Positions 1 to 6,210 of a stretch of 19,313 nt of DNA are shown piece by piece. The translations under genes were made by a program, and so were the position numbers. The notes below the pieces were generated by a model. The model saw nothing but the letters and a program-made list of their open reading frames with translations, was not told the origin of the DNA and searched no databases. Each line of letters starts with the position of its first letter. Within the stretch, counting starts at the first letter, position 1. The stretch is from Chlamydiia bacterium (GTDB lineage: Bacteria; Chlamydiota; Chlamydiia; Chlamydiales; Simkaniaceae). The DNA lies in assembly GCA_020440405.1 (NCBI GenBank), contig JAGROF010000052.1:1-19313 (forward strand). The letters run 5' to 3'.

Positions 1-518
1 GAGGAGAACATTGTTGTGTGCGCGGCTTGGTCGATGAATTCTGGGAAGTGTTTTGATGCTTCGATGAATGGTTTATAGAAAGGGTTTTCTAGGGGGTAAG
101 TTAGGAAGAGGATTTCGCCTTTTGGGTTTAAAATGTCGTAGAAGCGTTTTAAGGCTTCTTTCCAGGGTCGAACCCAATGGAAGCAGTTAAATGACACGAT
201 GAGATCGAATTTTTCTGTGATTGAAAGTTCTTCTGCTTTTTCTAAAACGAATTCAAGGTTTGGACATTTGTTTTTGGGGTAGTGTTGTTGTGCGTATTCG
301 ATCATATTTTGTGAGGCGTCTAGGCCGATGACTTTGCCATTGGGCGCTTTATGTGCAAGGTCGGAAGTGATTCGACCATCTCCACATCCGATGTCTAGAA
401 TCTTTGCGTTTTTTTTGATGGGGTAATTCTCTAAGAGCTTATCGGCAAGAGTTAGTTGAATCTCTGAATTTTTTGTATACTGATCAGCATTTAGGTCTAA
501 GTTGCTTTGATTTCCCAT
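1..518 (-). CDS. Class I SAM-dependent methyltransferase, 3' end cut by window edge
   Basis: This minus-strand frame is open from an ATG at 518 to the window edge, giving at least 172 residues with no stop. It shows the class I methyltransferase pattern: motif I LDIGCGDGR (residues 41-49), the acidic ribose-binding position in VIGLDASQ (63-70), and the motif IV stretch SFNCFHWV (109-116) followed by a post-motif helix and NPKGEILFLTY (131-141). The SFxCxHWV signature is typical of trans-aconitate or juvenile-hormone-acid type methyltransferases acting on small carboxylates. The substrate here is unknown. The start is supported by GAGGTGA five bases upstream. A plausible promoter lies at 548-576, so it is probably transcribed separately from the MFS gene before it. 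The C-terminus lies outside the window. Confidence 0.9.
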   Translation of the reverse strand, partial: MGNQSNLDLNADQYTKNSEIQLTLADKLLENYPIKKNAKILDIGCGDGRITSDLAHKAPNGKVIGLDASQNMIEYAQQHYPKNKCPNLEFVLEKAEELSITEKFDLIVSFNCFHWVRPWKEALKRFYDILNPKGEILFLTYPLENPFYKPFIEASKHFPEFIDQAAHTTMFS

Positions 519-547
519 TTTTCACCTCAGCGTCTTGAATGGAAAAC

Positions 548-576
548 ATAATGCAACAAAAGAAAATTAAATTCAA
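548..576 (-). promoter_or_regulatory. Candidate sigma70-type promoter for the methyltransferase
   Basis: Read on the minus strand: TTGAAT (576-571), a 17-base spacer, then CATTAT (553-548). Both boxes match the consensus at four of six positions. Transcription would begin about 22 bases before the ATG at 518. The surroundings are very AT-rich, so a chance match is possible. Confidence 0.4.
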
Positions 577-597
577 TATTAAATTTTAGATTAATAT

Positions 598-1791
598 TTA
601 GTTGTTTTGTGTTATTTCTTTTGGTCTTAATTTCTCGTAAATTTTAAATGGAAACCAAGAGAAAACAATTGTAATGAATGAAAGGCTAATAATGTATATG
701 AGGCTAAGGTCTGCAAAGCCGTATATTAGTACGGCAACTGAGGAGAATAAAAATGCAATCGTGTCAACAGATTCGATAATTCCATAAATTCTTCCTTGTT
801 CATGCTGTTTAGCTCCTTTGGCTAACATTGCAAAAAGGGTAGGCGGTAATATTGCCATGCCTACGCTGTGAAAGAAATAACAGCCTGCAAGGACTTTAAA
901 AACGAGTCTTTCATGGAGAAAAAAGTGAGAGTAAAAGGGGAGTAGAGATAAACTTCCTAAAAGATAACCGATTCGGCTCATAAGTTTATCGGAAATATTT
1001 CCAAATAATTTCAAGATTAGAATTCCTATTCCATAACCTAGCATCATTGTTATGGAGATTAATCGAAATTCGCTCACATCGAAATCTACATATAGCAAAA
1101 GAACGCAGTAGACAGAGATCTCCCAAAGCAGAAAAGCAATAATGGCATTTTGAAAATGTCTTTTTTTTAGCTCTCCAAAAACTAAAGACATTTCGTGTTG
1201 AAGAAGTTTGAAAAGGGGGGCTTTGTGTATAGTATGGATGTCCTTGTCTCGGATATCCTTGAACAGTTTTACAGCAATAAAGACGAGAAACACGTAAAGA
1301 CAAATCACAATCAAATTAGCTGTTGTTTCAGTAAGAAGTAAAACGGCAAAGATCATCATAAGATAAGCAAGTGTGTAAGCAAGCGTTGATAATCCAAATG
1401 AAAATCGATAATTTTTATCTTGTGTGTCAGCGATCGCTGCAAGGGATAAAGGGATTGTATTTCCAAAAGCACCTTTTACGAAGCTGAGAAAGAATATGAC
1501 AGGAACAAACGCTAAAATATTTAGATTAAAAAACAGAAGAATAATGATTGCAAATAGAGAGGAAGAAAGCGCAATAACCAAACTTTTTTTTCTGCAATAT
1601 AAGTCTGAAAGGGCAGCTTGAATAGGAGCTGCGATGACTTGTAATAAGAGTGTGCCAACAAATAAAGTAAACTCGATTGAGGGAACAAAAGAATTGTACG
1701 AGCGGAAGATGTAATTTTCGCAGGCAATGTCGCCGTAGATGAAGAGTAGGATGTAGAAGAGGTAGAAGTTGGGGCGGTTGACTTTGGCCAT
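598..1791 (-). CDS. MFS (major facilitator superfamily) transporter
   Basis: A 397-residue integral inner membrane protein, almost entirely hydrophobic segments separated by short charged loops, the usual length for a 12-helix MFS carrier. The loop after the second helix reads SDLYCRKK (about residues 63-70), the MFS motif A (G-x-x-S-D-x-x-x-R-R type). A second version, GNISDKLMSRIG, appears in the C-terminal half, as expected from the two-fold repeat. The central loop (about 175-205) is basic and hydrophilic. The substrate cannot be told. There is no good Shine-Dalgarno before the ATG at 1791. The gene has lower GC than most of the window, and in a sampled stretch (1261-1320) G and C are balanced on the plus strand, whereas most neighbours have plus-strand G excess. 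This may mean separate ancestry. Confidence 0.9.
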   Translation of the reverse strand: MAKVNRPNFYLFYILLFIYGDIACENYIFRSYNSFVPSIEFTLFVGTLLLQVIAAPIQAALSDLYCRKKSLVIALSSSLFAIIILLFFNLNILAFVPVIFFLSFVKGAFGNTIPLSLAAIADTQDKNYRFSFGLSTLAYTLAYLMMIFAVLLLTETTANLIVICLYVFLVFIAVKLFKDIRDKDIHTIHKAPLFKLLQHEMSLVFGELKKRHFQNAIIAFLLWEISVYCVLLLYVDFDVSEFRLISITMMLGYGIGILILKLFGNISDKLMSRIGYLLGSLSLLPFYSHFFLHERLVFKVLAGCYFFHSVGMAILPPTLFAMLAKGAKQHEQGRIYGIIESVDTIAFLFSSVAVLIYGFADLSLIYIISLSFITIVFSWFPFKIYEKLRPKEITQNN

Positions 1792-1901
1792 GGCATTGAG
1801 GGTTTCTTTGCAAGTTACACTGTAGGGGTTAAAAAGCCAACTGTTCTAGAAAAATTATTTGGAGGGGGGTTATAGTGTGAGGGTTTAGTGAGGAATTGTT
1901 A

Positions 1902-2870
1902 ATGAATGATCGGCATGTAGCAGTTTGGAGGGGGATTTTTGATCGGTGTTATCGGAAGGGGGCTGAGGAGGGAAACCGTTTCATGGGGTGGCAGAGTAGT
2001 TACACGGGGGAGGCGATTCCGCGTGAGGAGATGGAGGCATGGATAGGGGAGACTGTGGGGAGGATTCAGGAGTTTGCGCCGCGGAAGGTTTATGAGATTG
2101 GTGTGGGAATGGGGCTAATCATGTTCCCGCTTTTGGAGGGGTGTGAGAGGTATTGTGCGACGGATTTTTCTGGGGAGGCGATTGCTTATTTAAGGGACAA
2201 TGTTTCTGATGAGTGTGTGCGGTTTTATCAGCGGGAAGCGGATGATGGGACGGCTTTTGGGGAGGAAGACTATGATATGTTTATCATGAATTCGGTGGTG
2301 CAGTATTTTCCGAGTCTTGAGTATTTGGAGAGGGTGATTGGAAAGATTGTGGAAAAGATTGCTTCAGGAGGAGTAATTTTTATTGGGGATGTACGGGATC
2401 GTCGTCTTGTAGAGGCGTTTTATGCTTCGGTGGAGATTTATCGAGGGGAGAGGGGGATTCGAGAGGGGATTGTGATGCGGAAGGCGAATGATATGGAGCT
2501 TTCGGTTGATCCGGGATTTTTTGAGGGGTTGAAGGGGAAGTTTCAACGGATTTCTCATGTTGAGATGCGATTGAAAAAAGGGATTGTGCAGAATGAATTG
2601 ACGAAGTTTCGCTATGATGTGATCCTTCATGTGGAGGGGGAGGCTACTGGGTTTGCGCGGAAGGAAAAGGGGGTACCTAATTATTCTGTGAGGGGGATTT
2701 TTAGGGCGCTGGAGTGTTTGGAAAGTGCTTCGCTTGATGAGCTTCGGGAGATGATTGACTTTGAGAAAGCGAGTGAGGAGTGGAGGAAGGTGTATGAGCA
2801 GTTTCCTGGAGCGGAACCATTGATTGATCAAAGCGATGAGAAGAGTTGTTCTTTAGGACTGCGGAGTTAG
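1902..2870 (+). CDS. Stand-alone NRPS-type SAM-dependent methyltransferase
   Basis: A 322-residue protein that reads like the methyltransferase domain embedded in nonribosomal peptide synthetases, but as a free polypeptide. It begins with the linker pattern GWQSSYTGEAIPREEMEAW (29-47), which in NRPS domains precedes motif I. Motif I is VYEIGVGMGL (63-72), the acidic residue is in ATDFS (86-90), and NSVVQYFPS (130-138) and GGVIFIGDVRD (156-166) follow. DPGFF (203-207) and LTKFRYDVIL (233-242) are also characteristic. No adenylation or carrier domain is present. The track from upstream allows a TTG at 1896, but GAGGAA at 1890-1895 is well spaced only for the ATG at 1902, so that start is preferred. 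The tail after residue 250 corresponds to the end of NRPS domains. The substrate is unknown. Coding-strand composition is extremely G-rich. Confidence 0.88.
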   Translation: MNDRHVAVWRGIFDRCYRKGAEEGNRFMGWQSSYTGEAIPREEMEAWIGETVGRIQEFAPRKVYEIGVGMGLIMFPLLEGCERYCATDFSGEAIAYLRDNVSDECVRFYQREADDGTAFGEEDYDMFIMNSVVQYFPSLEYLERVIGKIVEKIASGGVIFIGDVRDRRLVEAFYASVEIYRGERGIREGIVMRKANDMELSVDPGFFEGLKGKFQRISHVEMRLKKGIVQNELTKFRYDVILHVEGEATGFARKEKGVPNYSVRGIFRALECLESASLDELREMIDFEKASEEWRKVYEQFPGAEPLIDQSDEKSCSLGLRS

Positions 2871-2910
2871 AATTGTTTTTATTAATCGTTTTGTAACTAT
2901 TTTATTAAAA

Positions 2911-2939
2911 TTGATTATGTGTTGGGTTTGTTGTATTAT
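2911..2939 (+). promoter_or_regulatory. Sigma70-type promoter for the outer membrane protein gene
   Basis: TTGATT (2911-2916) and TATTAT (2934-2939) are separated by exactly 17 bases, matching four and five of six consensus positions. Transcription would begin near 2946, leaving a leader of about 20 bases before the ATG at 2966. It probably drives this gene and the kinase behind it. Confidence 0.6.
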
Positions 2940-2965
2940 TGCTGCTTGAATTGAGCACGCATTAA

Positions 2966-3799
2966 ATGAAACGACGTCTATTGCTTCTTTTTTTCTCTTT
3001 TTTGCCCTTTTCGGAAAGGTTGGCTTGTGTAGAATTTTATGAGCCTAGAAGGTTTTATGCGATTGAGAAGGATTTTCAGGTAAGCGATCCGGGTACTAGT
3101 GTTTCTGTTGGGTATCTTTTTCTGACGAGGACTGTGGGTTTTCTTCCTGATAAGGGCTCTTTGTCTCCTGGGATTCGGCTATCGAGTCGTTCTGATATTT
3201 ATGGTCGTTTTACTTTTGGGGTTTTGTATACTCAGTGGGATGGTGTGAATGTATTTACTCTTCATAACCGTGATAATTATATTGATGATCGGCCTCGCCA
3301 GATTTTTCATAGACCTTTAGAGATTAAGACGTCTAATTTGATGAAAAATGTTGAGCTGCAGGTGGGTTATGGAAGGGAGGGGGTTATGCCTTATGTGGGT
3401 TTTGAGTGGTGTTTGGAGGATACGACTGTCACAATTAATGGGGAGACGTCTGTTTCGGATATGAAGCATTTAATGGGGGCTCAGGGGGGCGTTAGGTATG
3501 AGTTTCCTCTTTTCAGGTATCTCGTTTCTCAATCTGGTCTGTCTGTTTCTTTTTTGAATGCGAGGTACCAAAGGTCTATAGATGAGTCTAGGCAGCATTC
3601 GGATCGCTTTTTTCTCCCAAGATCGAAGCTGATGTTGGGGCTTCTTTTTTCTTATCCTGTTAAGGGGGATGTGGGGATCTCTTTATATGGGGGATATGAG
3701 ATGCAATATCTCTGGGAACGGGGAATGGATCAAAAGATTCAGTGGGAGGATCCTATTGCTCTTCAAGGGGTTAATTTAAACTTTTCTATTCGTTACTAA
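2966..3799 (+). CDS. Predicted outer membrane beta-barrel protein
   Basis: A 277-residue secreted protein of unrecognised family. It starts with a classical signal peptide: KRR, a hydrophobic core LLLLFFSFLPF, and likely cleavage near residue 21-22. The mature part alternates hydrophobic and polar residues in strand-length blocks (for example VSVGYLF, RFTFGVLYTQW, VELQVGYG, MLGLLFSY, GISLYGGYEMQYLW) and ends with the aromatic-terminated strand VNLNFSIRY, the usual BAM recognition signature. A cysteine at 21 is preceded by RLA, a poor lipobox, so lipoprotein processing is unlikely. The gene has its own promoter but no clear Shine-Dalgarno. The kinase gene begins 10 bases after its stop, so the two are probably co-transcribed. 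A surface or porin-like role is likely; a specific function cannot be assigned. Confidence 0.8.
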   Translation: MKRRLLLLFFSFLPFSERLACVEFYEPRRFYAIEKDFQVSDPGTSVSVGYLFLTRTVGFLPDKGSLSPGIRLSSRSDIYGRFTFGVLYTQWDGVNVFTLHNRDNYIDDRPRQIFHRPLEIKTSNLMKNVELQVGYGREGVMPYVGFEWCLEDTTVTINGETSVSDMKHLMGAQGGVRYEFPLFRYLVSQSGLSVSFLNARYQRSIDESRQHSDRFFLPRSKLMLGLLFSYPVKGDVGISLYGGYEMQYLWERGMDQKIQWEDPIALQGVNLNFSIRY

Positions 3800-3809
3800 G
3801 AGGGGAACT

Positions 3810-4640
3810 ATGGAACCGATTTCGGATGAAACAATAAGCTTATCTTCATATTCGGAAGAGGAGGACAAGCTCTATGATGTGCTGAATCAGAATATTAAGT
3901 TGGAGGGTCTTGCGGCGGAGTTTTTCTCTAAGCTTAGGGGTTTGGGAATTGCCCGGTTTGAAAAGAGGTTAGGGGCTGGTGCTGCTGGCACTGTTGTGCA
4001 GTTGAAAGGTGAGGAAGATGCTCTGGCTTTGAAGGTTTTTGAGTACTCTAAGGATCATGTGTTTTTGGCTGCTGACCCTAAGGGGGAAGCGATTGCTCTA
4101 TCTCTTCCGAGTCATGCCCATCTTGGAAATGCTTTGGGGCTTTTTACTTATGATGGCAAGCATGTGAATTTTACCAAAACCTATAATCCTGCAGCTTTGA
4201 ATGGTCAAATTATCGTGGGGGTTCTATCAAGATCTCTTCCAGGGCAGACGTTGTCGACGCTGTTTGCTCATAGGAAAACTTTTTCAAAGCAGGAAATAAA
4301 GCAAGTGAGCAAGCAGGTTGTTATGGCTATTCGCAATTTGCATGCTGCGGGGTATACGCATAAAGATATCCACGCTGAGAATATCCTGGTTCATCAAACG
4401 GTTGGGGGGATCAACGCTCATTTGATCGATTTTGGGATTGCCTGTCCGATTAGTAGCAAAAGAGAGAGGGTCGACTGGAGGAAGTTCGGGTATCTCTTAG
4501 CAGAAATGGGAGGGAAACAGCTTCTTGCAGACCCTCAGTTTTTTGATCTTCTCTATTCGGAAAACAGGGGGGTATTAAATGGGAAAAAGCCCTACTCTGG
4601 TAAGGAAATTGAGAGCCACCTATTTTTTAAGGGGTTATAG
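3810..4640 (+). CDS. Compact Hanks-type protein kinase
   Basis: A 276-residue protein with the core kinase motifs in order: glycine loop LGAGAAGTV (54-62), the ATP-anchoring lysine in ALKVFE (K75), a possible helix-C glutamate in KGEAIAL (E93), the catalytic loop YTHKDIHAENILV (182-194, D186 and N191) and the metal-binding LIDFGIA (DFG 207-209). Activity on Ser/Thr or a small-molecule substrate is plausible. It is unusual in that only about 13 residues separate DFG from the helix-F aspartate (VDWRKFGYLL, D222), so a normal activation segment with an APE motif is missing. The end, GKEIESHLFFKGL, resembles the usual kinase C-terminal helix (HPFFKG), so the protein seems complete. There are no membrane segments or signal peptide. 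The Shine-Dalgarno GAGGGG is well placed. Its last codons lie in a direct repeat shared with the toxin/immunity cassettes downstream. It could act inside the cell or be an exported effector. Confidence 0.85.
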   Translation: MEPISDETISLSSYSEEEDKLYDVLNQNIKLEGLAAEFFSKLRGLGIARFEKRLGAGAAGTVVQLKGEEDALALKVFEYSKDHVFLAADPKGEAIALSLPSHAHLGNALGLFTYDGKHVNFTKTYNPAALNGQIIVGVLSRSLPGQTLSTLFAHRKTFSKQEIKQVSKQVVMAIRNLHAAGYTHKDIHAENILVHQTVGGINAHLIDFGIACPISSKRERVDWRKFGYLLAEMGGKQLLADPQFFDLLYSENRGVLNGKKPYSGKEIESHLFFKGL

Positions 4641-4660
4641 ATCGGCTGTATTTGTTCTGG
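4629..4660. repeat. Direct repeat, copy 1 (kinase end / orphan immunity end)
   Basis: These 32 bases match 5650-5681 at 29 positions, with the first 15 identical. On the plus strand they hold the last codons and stop of the kinase. On the minus strand they hold the ancestral 3' end of the orphan immunity gene. The similarity stops abruptly on the kinase side. Confidence 0.85.
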
Positions 4661-5091
4661 ATTAGTCAGTACTTTCTTCTGTTAGCTCTTCATAGACTAG
4701 CTTTGCATATTCTCGAACCTTTTGCCATTTGGGGTGTTTTATGATCTCAGCATCATTCACTCCGTAACCTGGATCTTCAGGGGTCATAAAGCTTTTGAAG
4801 CATTTCCCTTTGCTTGGGAGTCATTGAAACTGGATCTTCGTTAGTATTTAGAACTATTTTTCCATGAGAAAGAAATGTCTCCAAAGTTTCCATGTAATTA
4901 TCTCCTCGTAGAGGGAGTTTTTGCTTCACCCAGAAACGTTGCTGATATTTGCTATTCGAAATGACCCAAACTGTACGAATAAGGTGCAAAAAATGAGTGA
5001 TTTTAGTTCTTGGGGATCCTATAGGTTCTTCTCTTTCAATCTCTTTAACAATAAAATCCGGATAGATAGCTCTTCTTTCTTCTGGTGTCAT
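4635..5091 (-). pseudogene. Orphan, frameshifted copy of the putative immunity gene
   Basis: The frame opening at ATG 5091 (MTPEERRAIYP) runs to a TGA at 4777-4779 and is clearly homologous to the 5656-6210 protein: shared stretches include MTPEE, ITxFxxLI, WxISN, QxRFWVxQxLP and MTxKQREML. Right after it, the minus strand resumes homology in another frame (GYGVNDAEI, KWQKVREYAKLVYEEL), matching the paralogue's RYGENDAPI and KIRQYAKIVYEEI. Removing one base from the four-base G run at 4780-4783 would restore one reading frame. That frame then meets an early TAA at 4662-4664. The paralogous stop lies at 4635-4637, with TNTADL before it, against TNTPDL in the intact copy. The gene therefore carries a frameshift plus an early stop, unless the frameshift is a sequencing error. 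The start is fixed by TAATG overlap with the toxin-tip fragment. Confidence 0.85.
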
Positions 5092-5312
5092 TATTGCCAA
5101 TCCTTAAATTCATATTCCTCTAAGGGAATGAAGACTTTTGATGGTTCATAGTCTTTAGTCCACGTTCCATCTTTTGTTAGATAATAGTTGCCATTCATTT
5201 GAACCACGTAGGGATCTATTTTGAAGTCTTGCTTGTTTTTTACTGCAAATATTTTCTTGATTCTTTCTATAACCATGCGGTGTTCTCTTAATTTTTGGGA
5301 ATTGTTACTACT
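5091..5312 (-). pseudogene. Orphan toxin-tip fragment, homologous to the end of the 1539-residue protein
   Basis: An open stretch of about 70 codons, with an internal ATG at 5276 giving 61 residues, ends in DPYVVQMNGNYYLTKDGTWT and LEEYEFKDWQ. This matches the last residues of the large protein (YPYVVQ, YLRADGTWT, LGEYQFKGWE) at about half of the positions. It overlaps the orphan immunity gene as TAATG, exactly like the intact pair at 6210. Nothing recognisable of the long carrier is present upstream; the frame starts behind a stop at 5313. It is best read as a displaced C-terminal tip kept next to its protector. Whether the short form is translated is unclear. Confidence 0.75.
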
Positions 5313-5627
5313 TTATTTCTTCTTCTGTTCTTCAGAAGTTCTTGGTAGTTTTGCTAGTTGATCTTGCGCTTCATTAAAAACGCTTATAACTTCGTCAAAA
5401 GGAAACTTCCAATAATTAGAGTTAACATTGTTAAAGAAACTAACTATAAAGTCTATGAGATCTGTCTTAAACAATTTAAAGACATGCTGGTTTCGATAAT
5501 AAATATCTGCAACAGGATTTTCTTGATTTGGCAAATCTCCAAGAACCGTTTCCCATCCTTTATATTTCACTTTATAGGCTCCAAAAACCAATCGTTTCCT
5601 TACCATCTCTAGTAACCATTGCCCCAC
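5313..5627 (-). CDS. Hypothetical 104-residue protein between toxin/immunity modules
   Basis: An acidic-to-neutral small protein of unrecognised family, lying 28 bases after the intact immunity gene and on the same strand. The frame opens with GTG at 5627; an in-frame ATG at 5606 (MVRKRLVFGAYK) is an alternative start. It contains aromatic-rich helical stretches (DLIDFIVSFFNNV, FDEVISVFNEAQDQLAK) and ends in a lysine run. No signal peptide or membrane helix is evident. It shows no convincing similarity to either immunity copy or to the toxin tip. Local GC is low (27% in 5401-5460). Its position suggests an orphan immunity gene from a third, lost toxin module, but that is inference. The opposite strand also carries a shorter open frame, so the coding assignment is not secure. 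Confidence 0.5.
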   Translation of the reverse strand: MGQWLLEMVRKRLVFGAYKVKYKGWETVLGDLPNQENPVADIYYRNQHVFKLFKTDLIDFIVSFFNNVNSNYWKFPFDEVISVFNEAQDQLAKLPRTSEEQKKK

Positions 5628-5649
5628 CCTTACCAGAATGATTCAATAT

Positions 5650-5681
5650 AAGGGGTTATAGATCAGGTGTATTTGTTTTGG
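5650..5681. repeat. Direct repeat, copy 2 (intact immunity gene end)
   Basis: Second copy of the 32-base repeat at 4629-4660 (29 of 32 identical, the first 15 exactly). It contains the stop codon and last codons of the intact immunity gene on the minus strand. The sequence to its left (before 5650) differs from the kinase gene, so this marks a boundary of the duplicated or exchanged unit. Confidence 0.85.
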
Positions 5682-6210
5682 AAGAGGAGTGGTCAGCGCT
5701 TTCTCCTGTTATTTCCTCGTAAACTATTTTAGCATACTGCCGTATCTTGTCCCAACGAGGATCAGCCACTATGGGTGCGTCATTTTCTCCATATCTACTA
5801 AGAGGGGTACTGGGATCTCCATCATACTCTTCGACTAAGTGAAGAAGGTGTGATAACATTTCTCTTTGCTTTGAGGTCATTTCAATGGGGGGATCTTTTG
5901 CGTTTAAGACGATTTCTGCATCTTCTTCAAAGGTTTCTGTTGCTTGATCAAAATAATCTAATATTACATCAGGAAGTTCTTGTCTGACCCAAAAGCGCTC
6001 TTGGAATTCCTTATTAGAAATAATCCAGATATCACAAATTAACTGAATAAAATCTGTAATTTTAGAACATCTCTGATGGGGTTTTCCTGTTCGAGCTTCT
6101 AATCGCATTTGTTCTCTAAGAGATTTCAATCCCTCTACTATAAAAGGAGGATATAGAGATTTATCTTCAGCGAGTCTTTTTTGTTCCGTAGCTGACTCTT
6201 CTGGTGTCAT
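5656..6210 (-). CDS. Putative immunity protein for the C-terminal toxin tip
   Basis: A 184-residue, acidic, probably cytosolic protein with no signal peptide or membrane helix. The frame can open at an ATG at 6219, but the ATG at 6210 is preferred. It overlaps the stop of the large gene as TAATG, has AAAGGA about eight bases upstream, and gives the same N-terminus (MTPEE) as the orphan copy. Visible blocks are ITDFIQLICDIWIISN, RFWVRQELPD, MTSKQREMLSHLL and KIRQYAKIVYEEITGES. The fold and activity are not recognised. The inference of immunity rests on arrangement: a small gene directly coupled to a long protein with a variable tip, plus a second diverged tip/partner pair downstream that keeps the same overlap. 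On the sampled plus strand (5701-5760) C exceeds G, opposite to most of the window. It could instead be a chaperone for the large protein. Confidence 0.7.
   Translation of the reverse strand: MTPEESATEQKRLAEDKSLYPPFIVEGLKSLREQMRLEARTGKPHQRCSKITDFIQLICDIWIISNKEFQERFWVRQELPDVILDYFDQATETFEEDAEIVLNAKDPPIEMTSKQREMLSHLLHLVEEYDGDPSTPLSRYGENDAPIVADPRWDKIRQYAKIVYEEITGESADHSSSKTNTPDL

Noticed and set aside
1896..1901. TTG start for the NRPS-type methyltransferase
   Set aside because: The GAGGAA element would be directly adjacent to it; the ATG at 1902 has the correct spacing.
2966..3060. Lipoprotein signal in the outer membrane protein (cysteine at residue 21)
   Set aside because: The residues before the cysteine (RLA) lack the usual leucine at -3, and the chain behaves like a barrel with an aromatic C-terminus.
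4560..4640. Kinase truncated by cassette insertion
   Set aside because: The last residues (EIESHLFFKGL) resemble a normal kinase C-terminal helix, so the protein appears complete and the shared repeat more likely derives from the kinase end.
5566..5649. A short minus-strand stretch reading NHSGKGGAMVTRDG as another toxin-tip remnant
   Set aside because: The resemblance to the GGMAYRKLG part of the tip is only a few residues, in a frame closed by stops on both sides; too weak to claim.
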